The notes under the pieces were generated by a model that made no database searches, was not told the origin of the DNA, and worked only from the letters and a program-made list of their open reading frames with translations. Positions 1 through 12,658 of a stretch of 64,000 bases of DNA are shown piece by piece (positions within the stretch are counted from its first letter, which is position 1; the number at the start of each line of letters is the position of its first letter). The stretch is from Jeotgalibacillus proteolyticus (GTDB lineage: Bacteria; Bacillota; Bacilli; Bacillales; Jeotgalibacillaceae), in NCBI RefSeq assembly GCF_002926065.1, contig NZ_PREZ01000001.1:310001-374000 (forward strand). Reading direction: 5' to 3'. A program made the position numbers and the translations under genes.

Positions 1-247
1 CTTCATCTTTATCAACAAATCGGGATGCCACCGTTTCAGGCTGTACAGCCACCAAGATAACATGATCACTATCCATAATCATGACTGCTCTCGTTCGTCT
101 CCCATAAGTAGCATCAATTAGTGTACCGCGCTCTCTTGCATCCTGAACCAGCCTTTTAACCGGAGCTGATTCTGGGCTGATAATGGTAATGATCCGATTT
201 GCAGAGACGATGTTTCCAAAACCAATATTGATTAATTTTATTGACAT
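1..247 (-). CDS. remA: RemA, extracellular matrix regulatory protein (3' end beyond window)
   Basis: The minus strand from 247 translates to a protein beginning [19 protein letters not shown] and continuing through [33 protein letters not shown]. This is the RemA (YlzA, UPF0296) family, a small DNA-binding activator of biofilm-matrix and osmoprotection genes in B. subtilis. About 82 codons are visible; family members have about 85-90, so only the last few residues and the stop lie off the left edge. The ATG at 247 is preceded on the minus strand by AAGGGGTG at a suitable distance. It follows yloC in the same direction, as in B. subtilis where gmk comes next. The family assignment is by recognised sequence. 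Confidence 0.93.
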   Translation of the reverse strand, partial: MSIKLINIGFGNIVSANRIITIISPESAPVKRLVQDARERGTLIDATYGRRTRAVMIMDSDHVILVAVQPETVASRFVDKDE

Positions 248-277
248 CCATGACACCCCTTTAGCATTGCCTAGTCA

Positions 278-1153
278 TTATTCTATATTTTGGATTTGTT
301 CTCGGATTTTTTCTAAAATAGATTTCATGTCTACGACCAAGGCTACAAGCTTGGCATCATTTGCTTTTGATCCGATCGTGTTTACTTCTCTATTCATTTC
401 CTGGGTTAAAAAATCAAGTCTTCTTCCAACAGGCTCGCTTTTTTCCATCGCAAGGCCAAATTGGGCAAGATGGCTGTCAAGTCTTGTAAATTCTTCCGAA
501 ACATCTGTCTTTTCAGCAAAAACAGCCACTTCCGTTAAAAGTCTATTTTCATCAATCTGTCCATCAGCGAATTCTTTTATTCTTTTTTCAAGACGTTCGT
601 GATATTTTGCTGTAACGGTCGGGCTGATTTCTCTCGCATTTGTCAGACATTGCTTAAATGATTGTAATTGAAAAAGAATGTCTTTTTCAAGTTCTTTTCC
701 TTCTGTTATCCTCATAGAATGCAATGTTTCAGCCGCCTGCTGCAGCGCAGCAAAAATAAGCGCTTCTTCTTCCTCATTGCTTCCCGGCGCTTCTTCTATA
801 ACTGAAAGATCAGGATTTGAAATAAAATGCTCTATTTTTATTTCTTCGTTTAAGTTAAATCTCTTTTTCAGCCCAACTGCATAGTCATAGTATGAATCAA
901 CCAGCTGCCAGTCCACTTTTAACGAGCGGACAGTGGAGCCTTCACCAGTAATTGAAACAAAGACATCCGCTTTGCCTCTCTTTATGTATTGGCCGATTAA
1001 TCGCTTTAGCTTATCTTCAAGATGGGAATGCTGTCTCGGAATGCGTATGGAGCATTCTAAAAAGCGATGATTAACTGATTTGATTTCAACTGCTGCTCTG
1101 AAATCGCCTTTCTCAGCTGCTCCCCTCCCGAAACCAGTCATACTGATTATCAT
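278..1153 (-). CDS. yloC: YicC/YloC family endoribonuclease
   Basis: The 291-residue protein begins MIISMTGFGRG, the hallmark N-terminus of the YicC/YloC family. It ends in the DUF1732-type region (GRRLDFLTQEMNREVNTIGSKA near residues 243-264), which carries most of the conserved charged residues. E. coli YicC is an endoribonuclease, and that activity is assumed here from the family. Start: the first ATG, with AGGTGAAG seven bases upstream. It lies 30 bp upstream of remA and is divergent from rqcH. An extended -10 for this gene is visible near 1219-1227. No anomalies. Confidence 0.93.
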   Translation of the reverse strand: MIISMTGFGRGAAEKGDFRAAVEIKSVNHRFLECSIRIPRQHSHLEDKLKRLIGQYIKRGKADVFVSITGEGSTVRSLKVDWQLVDSYYDYAVGLKKRFNLNEEIKIEHFISNPDLSVIEEAPGSNEEEEALIFAALQQAAETLHSMRITEGKELEKDILFQLQSFKQCLTNAREISPTVTAKYHERLEKRIKEFADGQIDENRLLTEVAVFAEKTDVSEEFTRLDSHLAQFGLAMEKSEPVGRRLDFLTQEMNREVNTIGSKANDAKLVALVVDMKSILEKIREQIQNIE

Positions 1154-1218
1154 AGATTGACTTCACCTACATTCCAGGAAATAAAGATTCGTTTATTCAA
1201 ACGTGCATTCGTCGGTCC

Positions 1219-1262
1219 ATTATAGCACATTTTACACGTAATACGTGAAAAAATGATAAGAT
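1219..1262. promoter_or_regulatory. Divergent yloC/rqcH promoter region with a perfect palindrome
   Basis: On the minus strand there is an extended -10, TGCTATAAT (TATAAT at 1219-1224), for yloC. On the plus strand TTTACA (1231-1236) and TGATAA (1254-1259) are separated by 17 bp and could serve rqcH. Between them lies the inverted repeat CACGTAATACGTG (1235-1247), which covers the -35 region of both. The -10 for yloC is seen clearly. The plus promoter and any operator role for the palindrome are inference. Confidence 0.5.
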
Positions 1263-1305
1263 GAAAAAGAATGTATAACTATTGTTTTTGAAATGAGGGA
1301 GCATC

Positions 1306-3012
1306 ATGTCATTTGATGGACTTTTCACAAGAGCCATGACACATGAATTACAGAACACTTTAGATGGCGGACGGATCAGCCGAATCCACCAGCCATTTAA
1401 AAACGAACTTCTTTTTGTTATAAGAGCACAGGGAAAAAACCATAGACTCCTGATTTCTGCACACCCAACCTATTCACGAGTACAGCTTACGAAGGAGCAA
1501 TACGCCAATCCAAGTGAGCCTCCAATGTTCTGCATGCTTCTCAGGAAGCATTTAGAAGGTGCGATTATTGAATCTATCTCTCAAAAAGAGATGGAAAGAA
1601 TTATTATCTTAGAGGTAAAAGGCCGCAACGAAATTGGTGATATTTCTTATAAGCAGCTGATTATTGAAATTATGGGAAGGCACTCTAATATTACGCTTCT
1701 TGATAAAGACCGAGGGATAATCCTTGACAGTATTAAACATCTATCTCCTGCGATTAACCGCGCGAGAACTATTATGCCCGGAGCCGTCTATGAGTGGCCG
1801 CCGGAACAAAATAAAACAGATCCCTTTACTGTGGATAAAGAAGGATTTACCATGCTGCTGGACTGGAACAGCGGAAAGCTCGACCGTCAGCTCGTCTCTC
1901 AGTTTTCCGGGCTGTCTCCTTTAATTGCAAAAGAGATCACAGAGAGAGCAGGACTATCAACAAGGGATGCTCTTTACTCAGCTTTTTCTGAGGTTATTCA
2001 GGAAGTGAAAAATCATACGTATGAGCCTTCTTTTATACAGAACAATGGAAAAGATTATTTTTATCTGCTGCCTCTAAAACAATTTCCTTCTGCTAATCAG
2101 ACCGCTTATTCATCTATTAGTGAAATGCTGGACCGCTACTTTTTCGGAAAAGCTGAAAGGGACAGAGTAAAGCAGCAGGGTCATGACCTGGAGCGGTTTA
2201 TCCGCAATGAAAAAGATAAAAATGAATCAAAAATTAAAAAGCTCGAAAAAACACTGGACCAGGCTTCTAAAGGAGATAAGTATCAGCTCTTAGGGGAGCT
2301 GCTGACGGCTAATATTTACGCCGTAAAAAAAGGCATGAAGGAAATACAGGTTCATAACTATTATGAGGAAAGCAATGAGCTTACTTCCATCCCTCTGGAC
2401 CCAAGGAAATCTCCTTCAGAAAATGCGCAGCGTTATTTTACAAAATACCAGAAAGCCAAGAATGCGTTAACGGTTGTAGAAGAACAAATAGAAAAAGCCA
2501 GGCTTGAAGTCATCTATTTTGACCAGCTGCTTCAGCAACTTGAATCTGCCTCCACCTCTGATATAGAAGAAATTAGAGAAGAGCTGGCAGAAGAAGGCTA
2601 TATTAAGGCCAGGGCAAAAAAGAAAAAAGCCAAACCTGTTAAACCGGTTATTGAAGAATATATTGCCACTGACGGAACAGTAATATTGGTAGGAAAAAAT
2701 AATAAACAAAATGATTTCCTGACGAACCGGCTAGCAGCAAGAGATGATGTCTGGCTTCACACTAAGGATATTCCAGGCTCACATGTTGTTATCAGAAATT
2801 CATCCCCTTCAGATAAAACGATTATTGAAGCAGCAAGCATTGCGGCTTATTACAGTAAAGCCAGAGCTTCAAGCTCAGTGCCTGTTGATTTTACTAAGGT
2901 GCGCCATGTAAAAAAACCAAATGGCGCCAAGCCCGGCTACGTGATTTATGAACAGCAGGAAAGCGTTTTTGTTACGCCTGCAGAGGAATTGATTTTAAAA
3001 CTTAAAAAATAA
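1306..3012 (+). CDS. rqcH: RqcH, ribosome-associated quality control protein (NFACT family)
   Basis: RqcH (YloA, formerly fibronectin-binding protein A-like) binds stalled 50S-peptidyl-tRNA complexes and directs C-terminal alanine tailing. The 568-residue protein shows an NFACT-N domain (about 1-210, GRHSNITLLD near 124-133), a helical and coiled-coil middle (about 285-435, rich in K/E) and a C-terminal NFACT-R domain (about 450-560, DDVWLHTKDIPGSHVVIR). Start ATG follows GAGGGAG three bases away. The position equivalent to the D97-R98 pair of B. subtilis reads E97-R98 here. The gene is monocistronic on plus and converges with pyrE at a shared terminator. Confidence 0.95.
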   Translation: MSFDGLFTRAMTHELQNTLDGGRISRIHQPFKNELLFVIRAQGKNHRLLISAHPTYSRVQLTKEQYANPSEPPMFCMLLRKHLEGAIIESISQKEMERIIILEVKGRNEIGDISYKQLIIEIMGRHSNITLLDKDRGIILDSIKHLSPAINRARTIMPGAVYEWPPEQNKTDPFTVDKEGFTMLLDWNSGKLDRQLVSQFSGLSPLIAKEITERAGLSTRDALYSAFSEVIQEVKNHTYEPSFIQNNGKDYFYLLPLKQFPSANQTAYSSISEMLDRYFFGKAERDRVKQQGHDLERFIRNEKDKNESKIKKLEKTLDQASKGDKYQLLGELLTANIYAVKKGMKEIQVHNYYEESNELTSIPLDPRKSPSENAQRYFTKYQKAKNALTVVEEQIEKARLEVIYFDQLLQQLESASTSDIEEIREELAEEGYIKARAKKKKAKPVKPVIEEYIATDGTVILVGKNNKQNDFLTNRLAARDDVWLHTKDIPGSHVVIRNSSPSDKTIIEAASIAAYYSKARASSSVPVDFTKVRHVKKPNGAKPGYVIYEQQESVFVTPAEELILKLKK

Positions 3013-3021
3013 TTAGTAAAA

Positions 3022-3074
3022 CAGCATCTCCTAAAACCAGCTAAGCTGATAAAGGAGATGCTGTTTTTTCTTAT
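3022..3074. terminator. Bidirectional terminator between rqcH and pyrE
   Basis: AACAGCATCTCC pairs perfectly with GGAGATGCTGTT across a loop that itself contains a small AGCT/AGCT stem. A T-run follows on plus and an A-run precedes it, so it can stop both converging transcripts. Confidence 0.85.
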
Positions 3075-3077
3075 ATC

Positions 3078-3666
3078 TTACAATTCGGCCTGCCATTCTC
3101 TTAATTTCTGCAAGTCTTCATTTTTTACATACCCTAAAGCTGCCGCTTCCATAATTAATGTTTCATAATCAGTTAATGAATAGTTAACTACCCCGGCTTT
3201 TTCTAATGCGATTTCAGCCTTTTTAAGTCCGTATGTAAAAATGGAGGCAATCCCAAGCACCTCACACCCTGCAGTCTTCAATGCTGCAACAGCTTCGAGA
3301 CTGCTTCCTCCGGTTGAAATTAAATCCTCAATGACAACAACCTTCTGTCCTTCTTTTGCAATTCCTTCAATTTGATTTCCTTTGCCATGCTTTTTTGCAG
3401 AAGAACGTACATAGCACATTGGAAGATCAAGAGCATCACTCACCCATGCAGCATGTGGAATTCCAGCAGTAGCTGTGCCTGCGATCAGCTCAGCATCATG
3501 AAATTTCTCTTTAATAATCGCTGAAAGACCTGCCGCTATTTCTTTTCTGATTTTTGGATAAGCCATTGTCAGGCGGTTATCACAATAAATAGGTGATTCT
3601 AAACCTGAGGACCAAATAAAAGGCTCGTCCGGCCGAAGAAATACTGCCTGAATATCAAGCAGACTT

Positions 3667-3686
<20 letters not shown>
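3078..3686 (-). CDS. pyrE: Orotate phosphoribosyltransferase
   Basis: PyrE converts orotate and PRPP to OMP, the fifth step of UMP synthesis. The 202-residue protein contains the PRPP-binding signature [14 protein letters not shown] near 116-129 and the family motif [14 protein letters not shown] near 25-38. The start is a TTG at 3686 preceded by GGGAGG nine bases upstream; no ATG in this region has a comparable ribosome site. It overlaps the end of pyrF by 20 bp, which implies translational coupling. It is the last gene of the pyr operon and is followed by a strong terminator. Confidence 0.96.
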
Positions 3687-6077
<2,391 letters not shown>

Positions 6078-6081
<4 letters not shown>

Positions 6082-9000
6082 ACCTCTACCTTCTCCTTTT
6101 TTGGCAATGCCATCGGGTCCATCGCAAAATTCATTGATTCGAACACCTTAAGCATCGCTTCTGCCGTATCGAGAGAGGTTAAGCATGGGATGCTGTTTTC
6201 GACGGATTCTCTCCGGATTCTAAAGCCGTCTCTTGCTGGCTGTTTGCCTTTTGTCAGGGTGTTAATGACAAGCTGTATTTCACCTGCTTGGATAAAATCG
6301 AGAAGTGTTTTTTCACCCTGGCCAATTTTATTTACAATTTCATACGGAATCCCTTCCTCTTTAAGAATTGAGGAAGTGCCTTCAGTTGCCAGAATAGTAT
6401 AGCCAAGCGCGTTAAATCGTTTAGCGAGGTTCGCAGCTTCAGGCTTATCTTTATCTGCTACAGTCAGTAGGATCGAGCCATAATTTTTCATGCTCATCCC
6501 TGCAGCGACTAACCCTTTGAAAAGAGCTTTTTCAAGTGTAGCGTCTTTCCCCATTACTTCCCCTGTTGATTTCATCTCAGGTCCGAGTGTAATATCCACT
6601 CTGCGCAATTTTGCAAAAGAGAAAACAGGAACCTTCACATAAACCCCAGTACCGGGTTGAACTAACCCGGTTCCATACCCGAGAGAAGGAAGGGAAGCGC
6701 CAAGGATTGCTTTTGTCGCAAGATTCGCCATTGGAATTCCGGTGATTTTACTTAAGAACGGCACCGTTCTGCTTGAGCGCGGATTAACCTCCAGCACAAA
6801 AATTTCTCCCTTGGATATAACATACTGAATATTGATCAGGCCTTTTATATTCAGTCCTTTTGCAAGCTTTTCTGTATAAAGCGCGAGCTGGTCGATATGC
6901 TCCTGGGAAAGGGATTGCGGCGGATAGACAGCAATCGAGTCTCCTGAATGTACTCCGGCGCGTTCAATATGCTCCATAATTCCCGGGATCAAAACGTTTT
7001 CCCCGTCAGAAATAGCATCTACTTCAATTTCTTTTCCCGTTAAATAACGGTCAATTAGAACAGGGTGCTCAGGGCTTGCTTTTACAGCATTTGTCATGTA
7101 CTGTTCAAGCTCCTCTTTGCGGTAAACAATTTCCATCGCTCTGCCGCCCAGCACATAGGAAGGACGCACGAGAACCGGATACCCGATTGATTCGGCGATG
7201 AGCAACGCCTGCTCCGGTGATATAGCTGTCTTTCCTTCAGGCTGTGGAATATCCAGCGCATGCAGTGTCTGTTCAAATTTATCGCGATTTTCCGCCCGGT
7301 CCAGATCTTCCAGGCTCGTGCCTAAAATTTTCACTCCCCGTTCAACCAGCTTGTCCGCCAAATTAATTGCTGTCTGACCGCCAAATTGAACGACAACCCC
7401 TTCAGGCTGTTCCAAATCGACAATATGCATCACATCTTCAATTGTCAAAGGCTCAAAGTAAAGCTTGTCAGAAATCGAGAAGTCGGTTGAAACCGTTTCC
7501 GGATTGTTATTGATAATGATTGCTTCATAGCCGGCTTCCTTTATCGCCCAAACGGAGTGCACGGTTGCATAATCAAACTCTACCCCCTGCCCGATGCGTA
7601 TCGGTCCTGAGCCAAGCACAATCACTTTTTTGCGGTTGCTGACTACTGACTCATTTTCCTCTTCATACGTTCCATAGAAATAAGGCGTTTCTGATTCAAA
7701 TTCAGCTGCACATGTATCCACCATTTTATAAACCGGGATGATCGACTGCTCTTTACGGTAGTCATACACTTCCTTTTCAGAGGTTCCCCATAGTTTAGCG
7801 ATGGTTTTATCGGAAAAGCCTAATCTTTTTGCTTTTTTTACTGTTGAATGGCTTTGGTCAAGCTTGAGTGTTTCTTCAAATTGAATAATATTATTCATTT
7901 TATTAAGGAAAAAGTAATCAATCTTGCTCCAGTCATGGATCTTTTCAATCGGCACATTGCGTCTTAACGCTTCACCGACAAAAAACAGTCGCTCATCACC
8001 AGCTTTACGAATTCTTCTTTCAATCCACTCGTCTGTAATCGTATCAGCATGATCGAGTTCCAGATGATACACATCATTTTCAAGGGATCTAACTGCTTTT
8101 AACAGTGATTCTTCAAGCGTTCTCCCAATGGCCATTACTTCTCCAGTTGCCTTCATCTGAGTACCAAGATTTCGTTTTGCAGATTCAAATTTATCGAATG
8201 GCCATCTAGGGATCTTAGTTACTACATAGTCTAAAGCTGGCTCAAAGCATGCATAAGAAGTGCCTGTGACTGGATTTAGCATTTCATCCAGCGTTAAGCC
8301 TACGGAAATTTTTGCTGCAAGCTTGGCGATTGGATAGCCTGTTGCTTTTGAAGCAAGCGCCGAAGAGCGGCTTACCCTTGGGTTTACTTCAATAATGTAG
8401 TATTGGTAGCTGTCAGGATCCAAAGCCAGCTGAACGTTACAGCCTCCTTCAATTCCAAGGGCTCTGATAATTTTTAATGAACAATTTCTAAGCATCTGAT
8501 ATTCTCTGTCACTTAATGTTTGAGATGGCGCTACAACAATGGAATCGCCTGTATGAATCCCAACAGGATCTATATTTTCCATATTACACACAACAATTGC
8601 ATGATCATTTGCATCACGCATAACTTCATATTCAATTTCCTTAAATCCGGCAATGCTTTTTTCTAAAAGACATTGGGTTACAGGGCTATATTTTAAACCT
8701 GAGGAAACGATTTCCTTGAGTTCATTTTCATCGTGACAAATTCCCCCGCCTGTACCGCCAAGCGTAAAGGCCGGGCGAACGATAACAGGAAAGCCAATCC
8801 GCTCTACAAACGATTTTGCTTCCTCCAGATTATGAATAATATCACTTTCAGGCACCGGTTCATTCAGTTCATTCATCAACGTGCGGAATAGATCCCGGTC
8901 TTCTGCCTGCTGTATAGCAGAAAGCTTCGTTCCAAGGATTTCAACTCCGCATTCCGCAAGAACGCCTGATTCAGATAGTTCCACTGCAAGGTTTAAGGCT

Positions 9001-9281
9001 GTTTGACCGCCTAATGTAGGAAGGAGAGCGTCCGGACGTTCTTTACGGATAATCTGACTGATAAATTCCTTTGTCAGCGGCTCCATATACACTTTATCTG
9101 CTATTTCAGTGTCAGTCATAATGGTGGCAGGATTTGAGTTTACTAGGACTACTCTATAGCCTTCTTCTTTTAAAGCAAGGCATGCCTGTGTTCCTGCGTA
9201 ATCAAACTCCGCTGCCTGTCCGATGACAATCGGACCTGATCCGATCACTAATATCGTCTTTATATCTGTACGTTTAGGCAT
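6078..9281 (-). CDS. pyrAB: Carbamoyl-phosphate synthase, pyrimidine-specific large subunit
   Basis: Large synthetase subunit (1067 residues) that makes carbamoyl phosphate from bicarbonate, ammonia channelled from PyrAA, and two ATP. Two homologous ATP-grasp halves are visible, each starting with an I/VLGSGPIxIGQ motif (residues about 11-22 and 555-565), followed by a C-terminal MGS-like allosteric domain (about 935-1067). The start ATG at 9281 overlaps pyrAA by 8 bp. The position in an operon with PyrR attenuators marks it as the pyrimidine form rather than the arginine form. Confidence 0.96.
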
Positions 9282-10365
9282 TTACAAGCTCCTCCTTTAA
9301 AAACTGTTCCATCATTTCCATAAATTCTTCAAATAGACCATTTGCATCCTCAGGTCCCGGCGATGCTTCAGGATGATATTGCACGGAAAAGGCAGGTGCC
9401 GTTTTATGACGAAGTCCTTCAACTGTCCCGTCATTTAATGCGACATGCGTAATGTCAAGGGGTGCTGATACAATCGATGCCGGATCAACGGTATAGCCGT
9501 GATTTTGTGCTGTAATGTGAACGTTTCCGGTCTGTAATTCCTTTACAGGATGATTTGAACCGCGATGGCCGAATTTTAATTTAAACGTATCCGCTCCACA
9601 GGCCAGAGCAAAAAGCTGGTGGCCAAGGCAAATTCCGAATATCGGAACCTGTCCTAATAATTCATTGACCGTTTCAATTGCTTCCGGTACATTTTTCGGA
9701 TCCCCGGGTCCGTTTGACAGCATCACTCCGTCCGGGTGAAAGGACAGAATATCAGCAGCTGAAGTGTTATAAGGAACAACAATGACATCACAGTCACGGC
9801 GATTAAGCTCCCGGAGGATCCCGTGCTTCATTCCAAAGTCAACCAGCACTACACGCTTGCCTCTGCCAGGGCTTGGATACGGCGTCGGCGTTGAAACCTG
9901 TGCTACCTGGTTAACAGGGAGAACCTTTGCTTTCAGTGATTTAGCAACCTCCTCTACATCAGCCTGCATTCCTGTTATTTTCCCTTTAAGGGTTCCGTGC
10001 TTTCGAATAAGGCGTGTAAGCTTTCTTGTGTCGATTCCTGCCAATCCCGGGATATTTTTTTGCTTTAATAATTCGTCAATTGTCAGTTCACTTCTGAAAT
10101 TTGATGGCAGATCAGCAGCTTCCCGTACAATCAACGCTTTAATTGAGGGTTGGATCGATTCAAAATCATCACGGTTGACTCCATAGTTTCCTATGAGAGG
10201 ATACGTTAATGTGACCATTTGACCGCAGTAGGAAGGATCAGATAAAATCTCCTGGTATCCCGTCATTCCGGTATTAAATACGACCTCTCCGACTGTCTCA
10301 AGCTCACTTCCAAAGCCTTCTCCGATAAACACTGTTCCATCTTCTAAAATTAGCTGGCGTTCCAT
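9274..10365 (-). CDS. pyrAA: Carbamoyl-phosphate synthase, pyrimidine-specific small subunit
   Basis: Glutaminase subunit (363 residues) that supplies ammonia to PyrAB. The N-terminal CPSase small-chain domain ([19 protein letters not shown]) is followed by a class I glutamine amidotransferase with the nucleophile in [15 protein letters not shown] and the His/Glu of [10 protein letters not shown]. The ATG at 10365 shares its A with the pyrC stop (TAATG) and follows GGGAGGAG, which favours it over a longer in-frame extension. Confidence 0.96.
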   Translation of the reverse strand: MERQLILEDGTVFIGEGFGSELETVGEVVFNTGMTGYQEILSDPSYCGQMVTLTYPLIGNYGVNRDDFESIQPSIKALIVREAADLPSNFRSELTIDELLKQKNIPGLAGIDTRKLTRLIRKHGTLKGKITGMQADVEEVAKSLKAKVLPVNQVAQVSTPTPYPSPGRGKRVVLVDFGMKHGILRELNRRDCDVIVVPYNTSAADILSFHPDGVMLSNGPGDPKNVPEAIETVNELLGQVPIFGICLGHQLFALACGADTFKLKFGHRGSNHPVKELQTGNVHITAQNHGYTVDPASIVSAPLDITHVALNDGTVEGLRHKTAPAFSVQYHPEASPGPEDANGLFEEFMEMMEQFLKEELVNA

Positions 10366-11636
10366 TAATTCCTCTCCTCCCATGCAACTTCTCCATTTAC
10401 GATTGTCATAACCGGCCATCCGGTTGTTTTTAATCCATTAAAAGGTGTATTTTTTCCTTTAGAGAGAAATTCCTCTGCATCGATCGGTTTTACTTTTTGC
10501 AAGTCGATCAGAACGAGATCGGCTGGTTTTCCTTCTTCAATCGTTCCACTCTCAAGCCCAAAAACCGATGCCGGCTTAATCGTCAGCCAATCAATTAATT
10601 GAGTTAAGCTCCATCTTTCCGTTTTAACAAACCTGGTATGTAAAAGAGTAAATGCCGTTTCCAGTCCGACAATTCCAAAAGGAGCAAGCTTCATTCCCTC
10701 AGCCTTTTCTTCATGTGAATGAGGGGCGTGATCTGTTGCGATAAAGTCAATTGTTCCATCCTCAAGTCCCTCAAGCAGTGCTTTTTGATCCCGAATGCTC
10801 CTTAAAGGTGGATTCATCTTAAACATTGGATCCGCTTCTGTTATGTCCTCTTCATTCAGTAATAAATGATGCGGTGTTACTTCAGCTGTAACGCGTATTC
10901 CTGCTTTTTTTGCATCTCTGATGACACGGACGGATTCCTTTGTTGAAACATGACAAACATGGTAGTGACAGCCCGCTGCTTCTGCAAGCAGTACATCTCT
11001 TGCGATTTGAACGGATTCACAAATGGATGGAATGCCCGGGAGATTAAGCTCAGCCGATCTCGCCCCTTCATGCATGCACCCGCCATGAATTAATGTGTTG
11101 TCCTCACAATGGGCTACAATTGCCTTGTTTAAGGCTGCAGCACGTTTCATCGCCTGATACATCATGTCGGCGCTTTGAATGCCGACTCCGTCATCAGTAA
11201 ATGCAAAGACGCCAAGCTCTGCCAGCTCCTCCATCTCTACCAGGTTTTTTCCAACCTGCCTTTCTGTAATGGAGGCATAGGTCATAACATTTACCTTAGC
11301 TGTCTCCTCAATTCTGTTTAGCAAATTTTGTACTGTTTCTTTATTATCAGGAACAGGTCTGGTGTTTGGCATAGCACATATTGTTGTGAAGCCGCCTCTT
11401 GCTGCAGATAGTGAACCTGTTTCGATTGTCTCTTTGTGTTCTCCGCCCGGCTCTCTTAAATGCACATGAACATCCACAAAGCCTGGCGCCAGATAATAGC
11501 CGTTGCCGTCAATCACTTTTTCCCCGTCTTCAGAGAGATCAGCGCCTATTTCCTCAATGCTGCCATTTTTAATCCGGATATCTTTTACTTTCTTATCTTC
11601 TTCACTGACAATCACGTTTTTAATTAACAAATTCAT
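10365..11636 (-). CDS. pyrC: Dihydroorotase
   Basis: Cyclises carbamoyl aspartate to dihydroorotate. The 423-residue amidohydrolase has the metal-binding [10 protein letters not shown] (about 54-63), further His residues in IVAHCEDN and [10 protein letters not shown], and the catalytic Asp in IATDHAPHS. The start ATG is preceded by GGGAGG. It overlaps pyrB by 17 bp and pyrAA by 1 bp. Confidence 0.96.
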   Translation of the reverse strand: MNLLIKNVIVSEEDKKVKDIRIKNGSIEEIGADLSEDGEKVIDGNGYYLAPGFVDVHVHLREPGGEHKETIETGSLSAARGGFTTICAMPNTRPVPDNKETVQNLLNRIEETAKVNVMTYASITERQVGKNLVEMEELAELGVFAFTDDGVGIQSADMMYQAMKRAAALNKAIVAHCEDNTLIHGGCMHEGARSAELNLPGIPSICESVQIARDVLLAEAAGCHYHVCHVSTKESVRVIRDAKKAGIRVTAEVTPHHLLLNEEDITEADPMFKMNPPLRSIRDQKALLEGLEDGTIDFIATDHAPHSHEEKAEGMKLAPFGIVGLETAFTLLHTRFVKTERWSLTQLIDWLTIKPASVFGLESGTIEEGKPADLVLIDLQKVKPIDAEEFLSKGKNTPFNGLKTTGWPVMTIVNGEVAWEERN

Positions 11637-12528
11637 GTTTTAAAGCCTCCCTTTGTTGTAAAACAAATTGCAGCATCGCCATTCTGACAAAAACGCCATT
11701 GCTCATCTGCTTAAATATTCTTGAGCGATCACATTCCACTAATTCATCTGCGATTTCAACTCCCCGGTTTACAGGAGCCGGATGCATGATAATACTGCCT
11801 GCTTTCATCCTCTTTTCTCTGCCGGCGGTTAACCCGAATTGAGCGTGATATTCTTCTTTTGAAAACGTCATGCCAAATGCATGCCTTTCATGCTGTACAC
11901 GCAGCATCATCAGCACATCACTTTTTTCAACCGCCTCATCAAATTCAACATAACGCCCTATTTGCATAAGCTCCGGGTCCATCCAGTCAAGAGGGCCGGA
12001 AAATTGTACAGCAGCACCAAGTCTTTTTAATGCGATTGCATTTGACCTTGCGACTCTGCTGTGCTGAATGTCACCCACAATCGTTATCTTAAGTCCTTTA
12101 AACGTATGGTAATCCTGATAAATCGTTAGTAAATCAAGCATGCACTGTGAAGGGTGATGCCCCATTCCGTCTCCCCCATTAATCATAGAAAGCTTAACTC
12201 TTCCTTCAAGCTGATCGAAGTAGCGGTCCTCCCCATGGCGGATTACAACGACATCAACTCCGATGGCTTCAAGTGTTTTGACGGTGTCATACAATGTTTC
12301 TCCCTTTTGAATGGAAGCAGTTTGTGCATCAAAGGAGATAACATCCATGCCCAGTTTTTTTTCTGCCATTTCAAAGCTGCTTTTTGTTCTTGTGCTGTTT
12401 TCAAAAAAAAGATTTGCCGCATAGTAAGGCCGTTTTAGCTGCGCATGACCCTGTCTGATTGCTTCTGCAGATTCAATTACCTGCATCATGTTCTCATTTG
12501 TTAAATCATCCATCGTTAAAATGTGCAC
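11620..12528 (-). CDS. pyrB: Aspartate carbamoyltransferase catalytic subunit
   Basis: Condenses carbamoyl phosphate and aspartate. The 302-residue protein has the carbamoyl-phosphate signature [13 protein letters not shown] (about 42-54) and the Asp-domain [12 protein letters not shown]. The start is GTG at 12528 with GGAGG eight bases upstream; the ATG five codons downstream lacks a site. No pyrI-like regulatory subunit is present, as expected in Bacillus. The gene is preceded by the third PyrR attenuator. Confidence 0.95.
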   Translation of the reverse strand: MHILTMDDLTNENMMQVIESAEAIRQGHAQLKRPYYAANLFFENSTRTKSSFEMAEKKLGMDVISFDAQTASIQKGETLYDTVKTLEAIGVDVVVIRHGEDRYFDQLEGRVKLSMINGGDGMGHHPSQCMLDLLTIYQDYHTFKGLKITIVGDIQHSRVARSNAIALKRLGAAVQFSGPLDWMDPELMQIGRYVEFDEAVEKSDVLMMLRVQHERHAFGMTFSKEEYHAQFGLTAGREKRMKAGSIIMHPAPVNRGVEIADELVECDRSRIFKQMSNGVFVRMAMLQFVLQQREALKHEFVN

Positions 12529-12547
12529 TTTAACTGCCTCCTTTTAT

Positions 12548-12643
12548 AAAAAAACACCTTTTGAGCGAGGTCTCAAAAGGTGTCAGAAAGAAACTGCATG
12601 TTAGAAGCAGTCCTTAAACCCCTTTTAAAGCCTCTCTGGACTT
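12548..12643 (-). promoter_or_regulatory. PyrR attenuator, pyrP-pyrB intergenic
   Basis: The minus strand shows the conserved PyrR-binding stem core GTCCAGAGAGGC (within 12621-12643), then a terminator hairpin ACACCTTTTGAG/CTCAAAAGGTGT (12548-12583) with a T-run. In B. subtilis UMP-bound PyrR binds the first element and prevents an antiterminator from forming, so transcription stops when pyrimidines are plentiful. Confidence 0.92.
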
Positions 12644-12658
12644 TATTTAAAAGGTGTA

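Noticed and set aside
183-602. 139-residue plus-strand frame antisense to yloC
   Set aside because: Low-complexity Ser/Phe-rich translation typical of the complement of a real gene; yloC on the other strand is clearly genuine.
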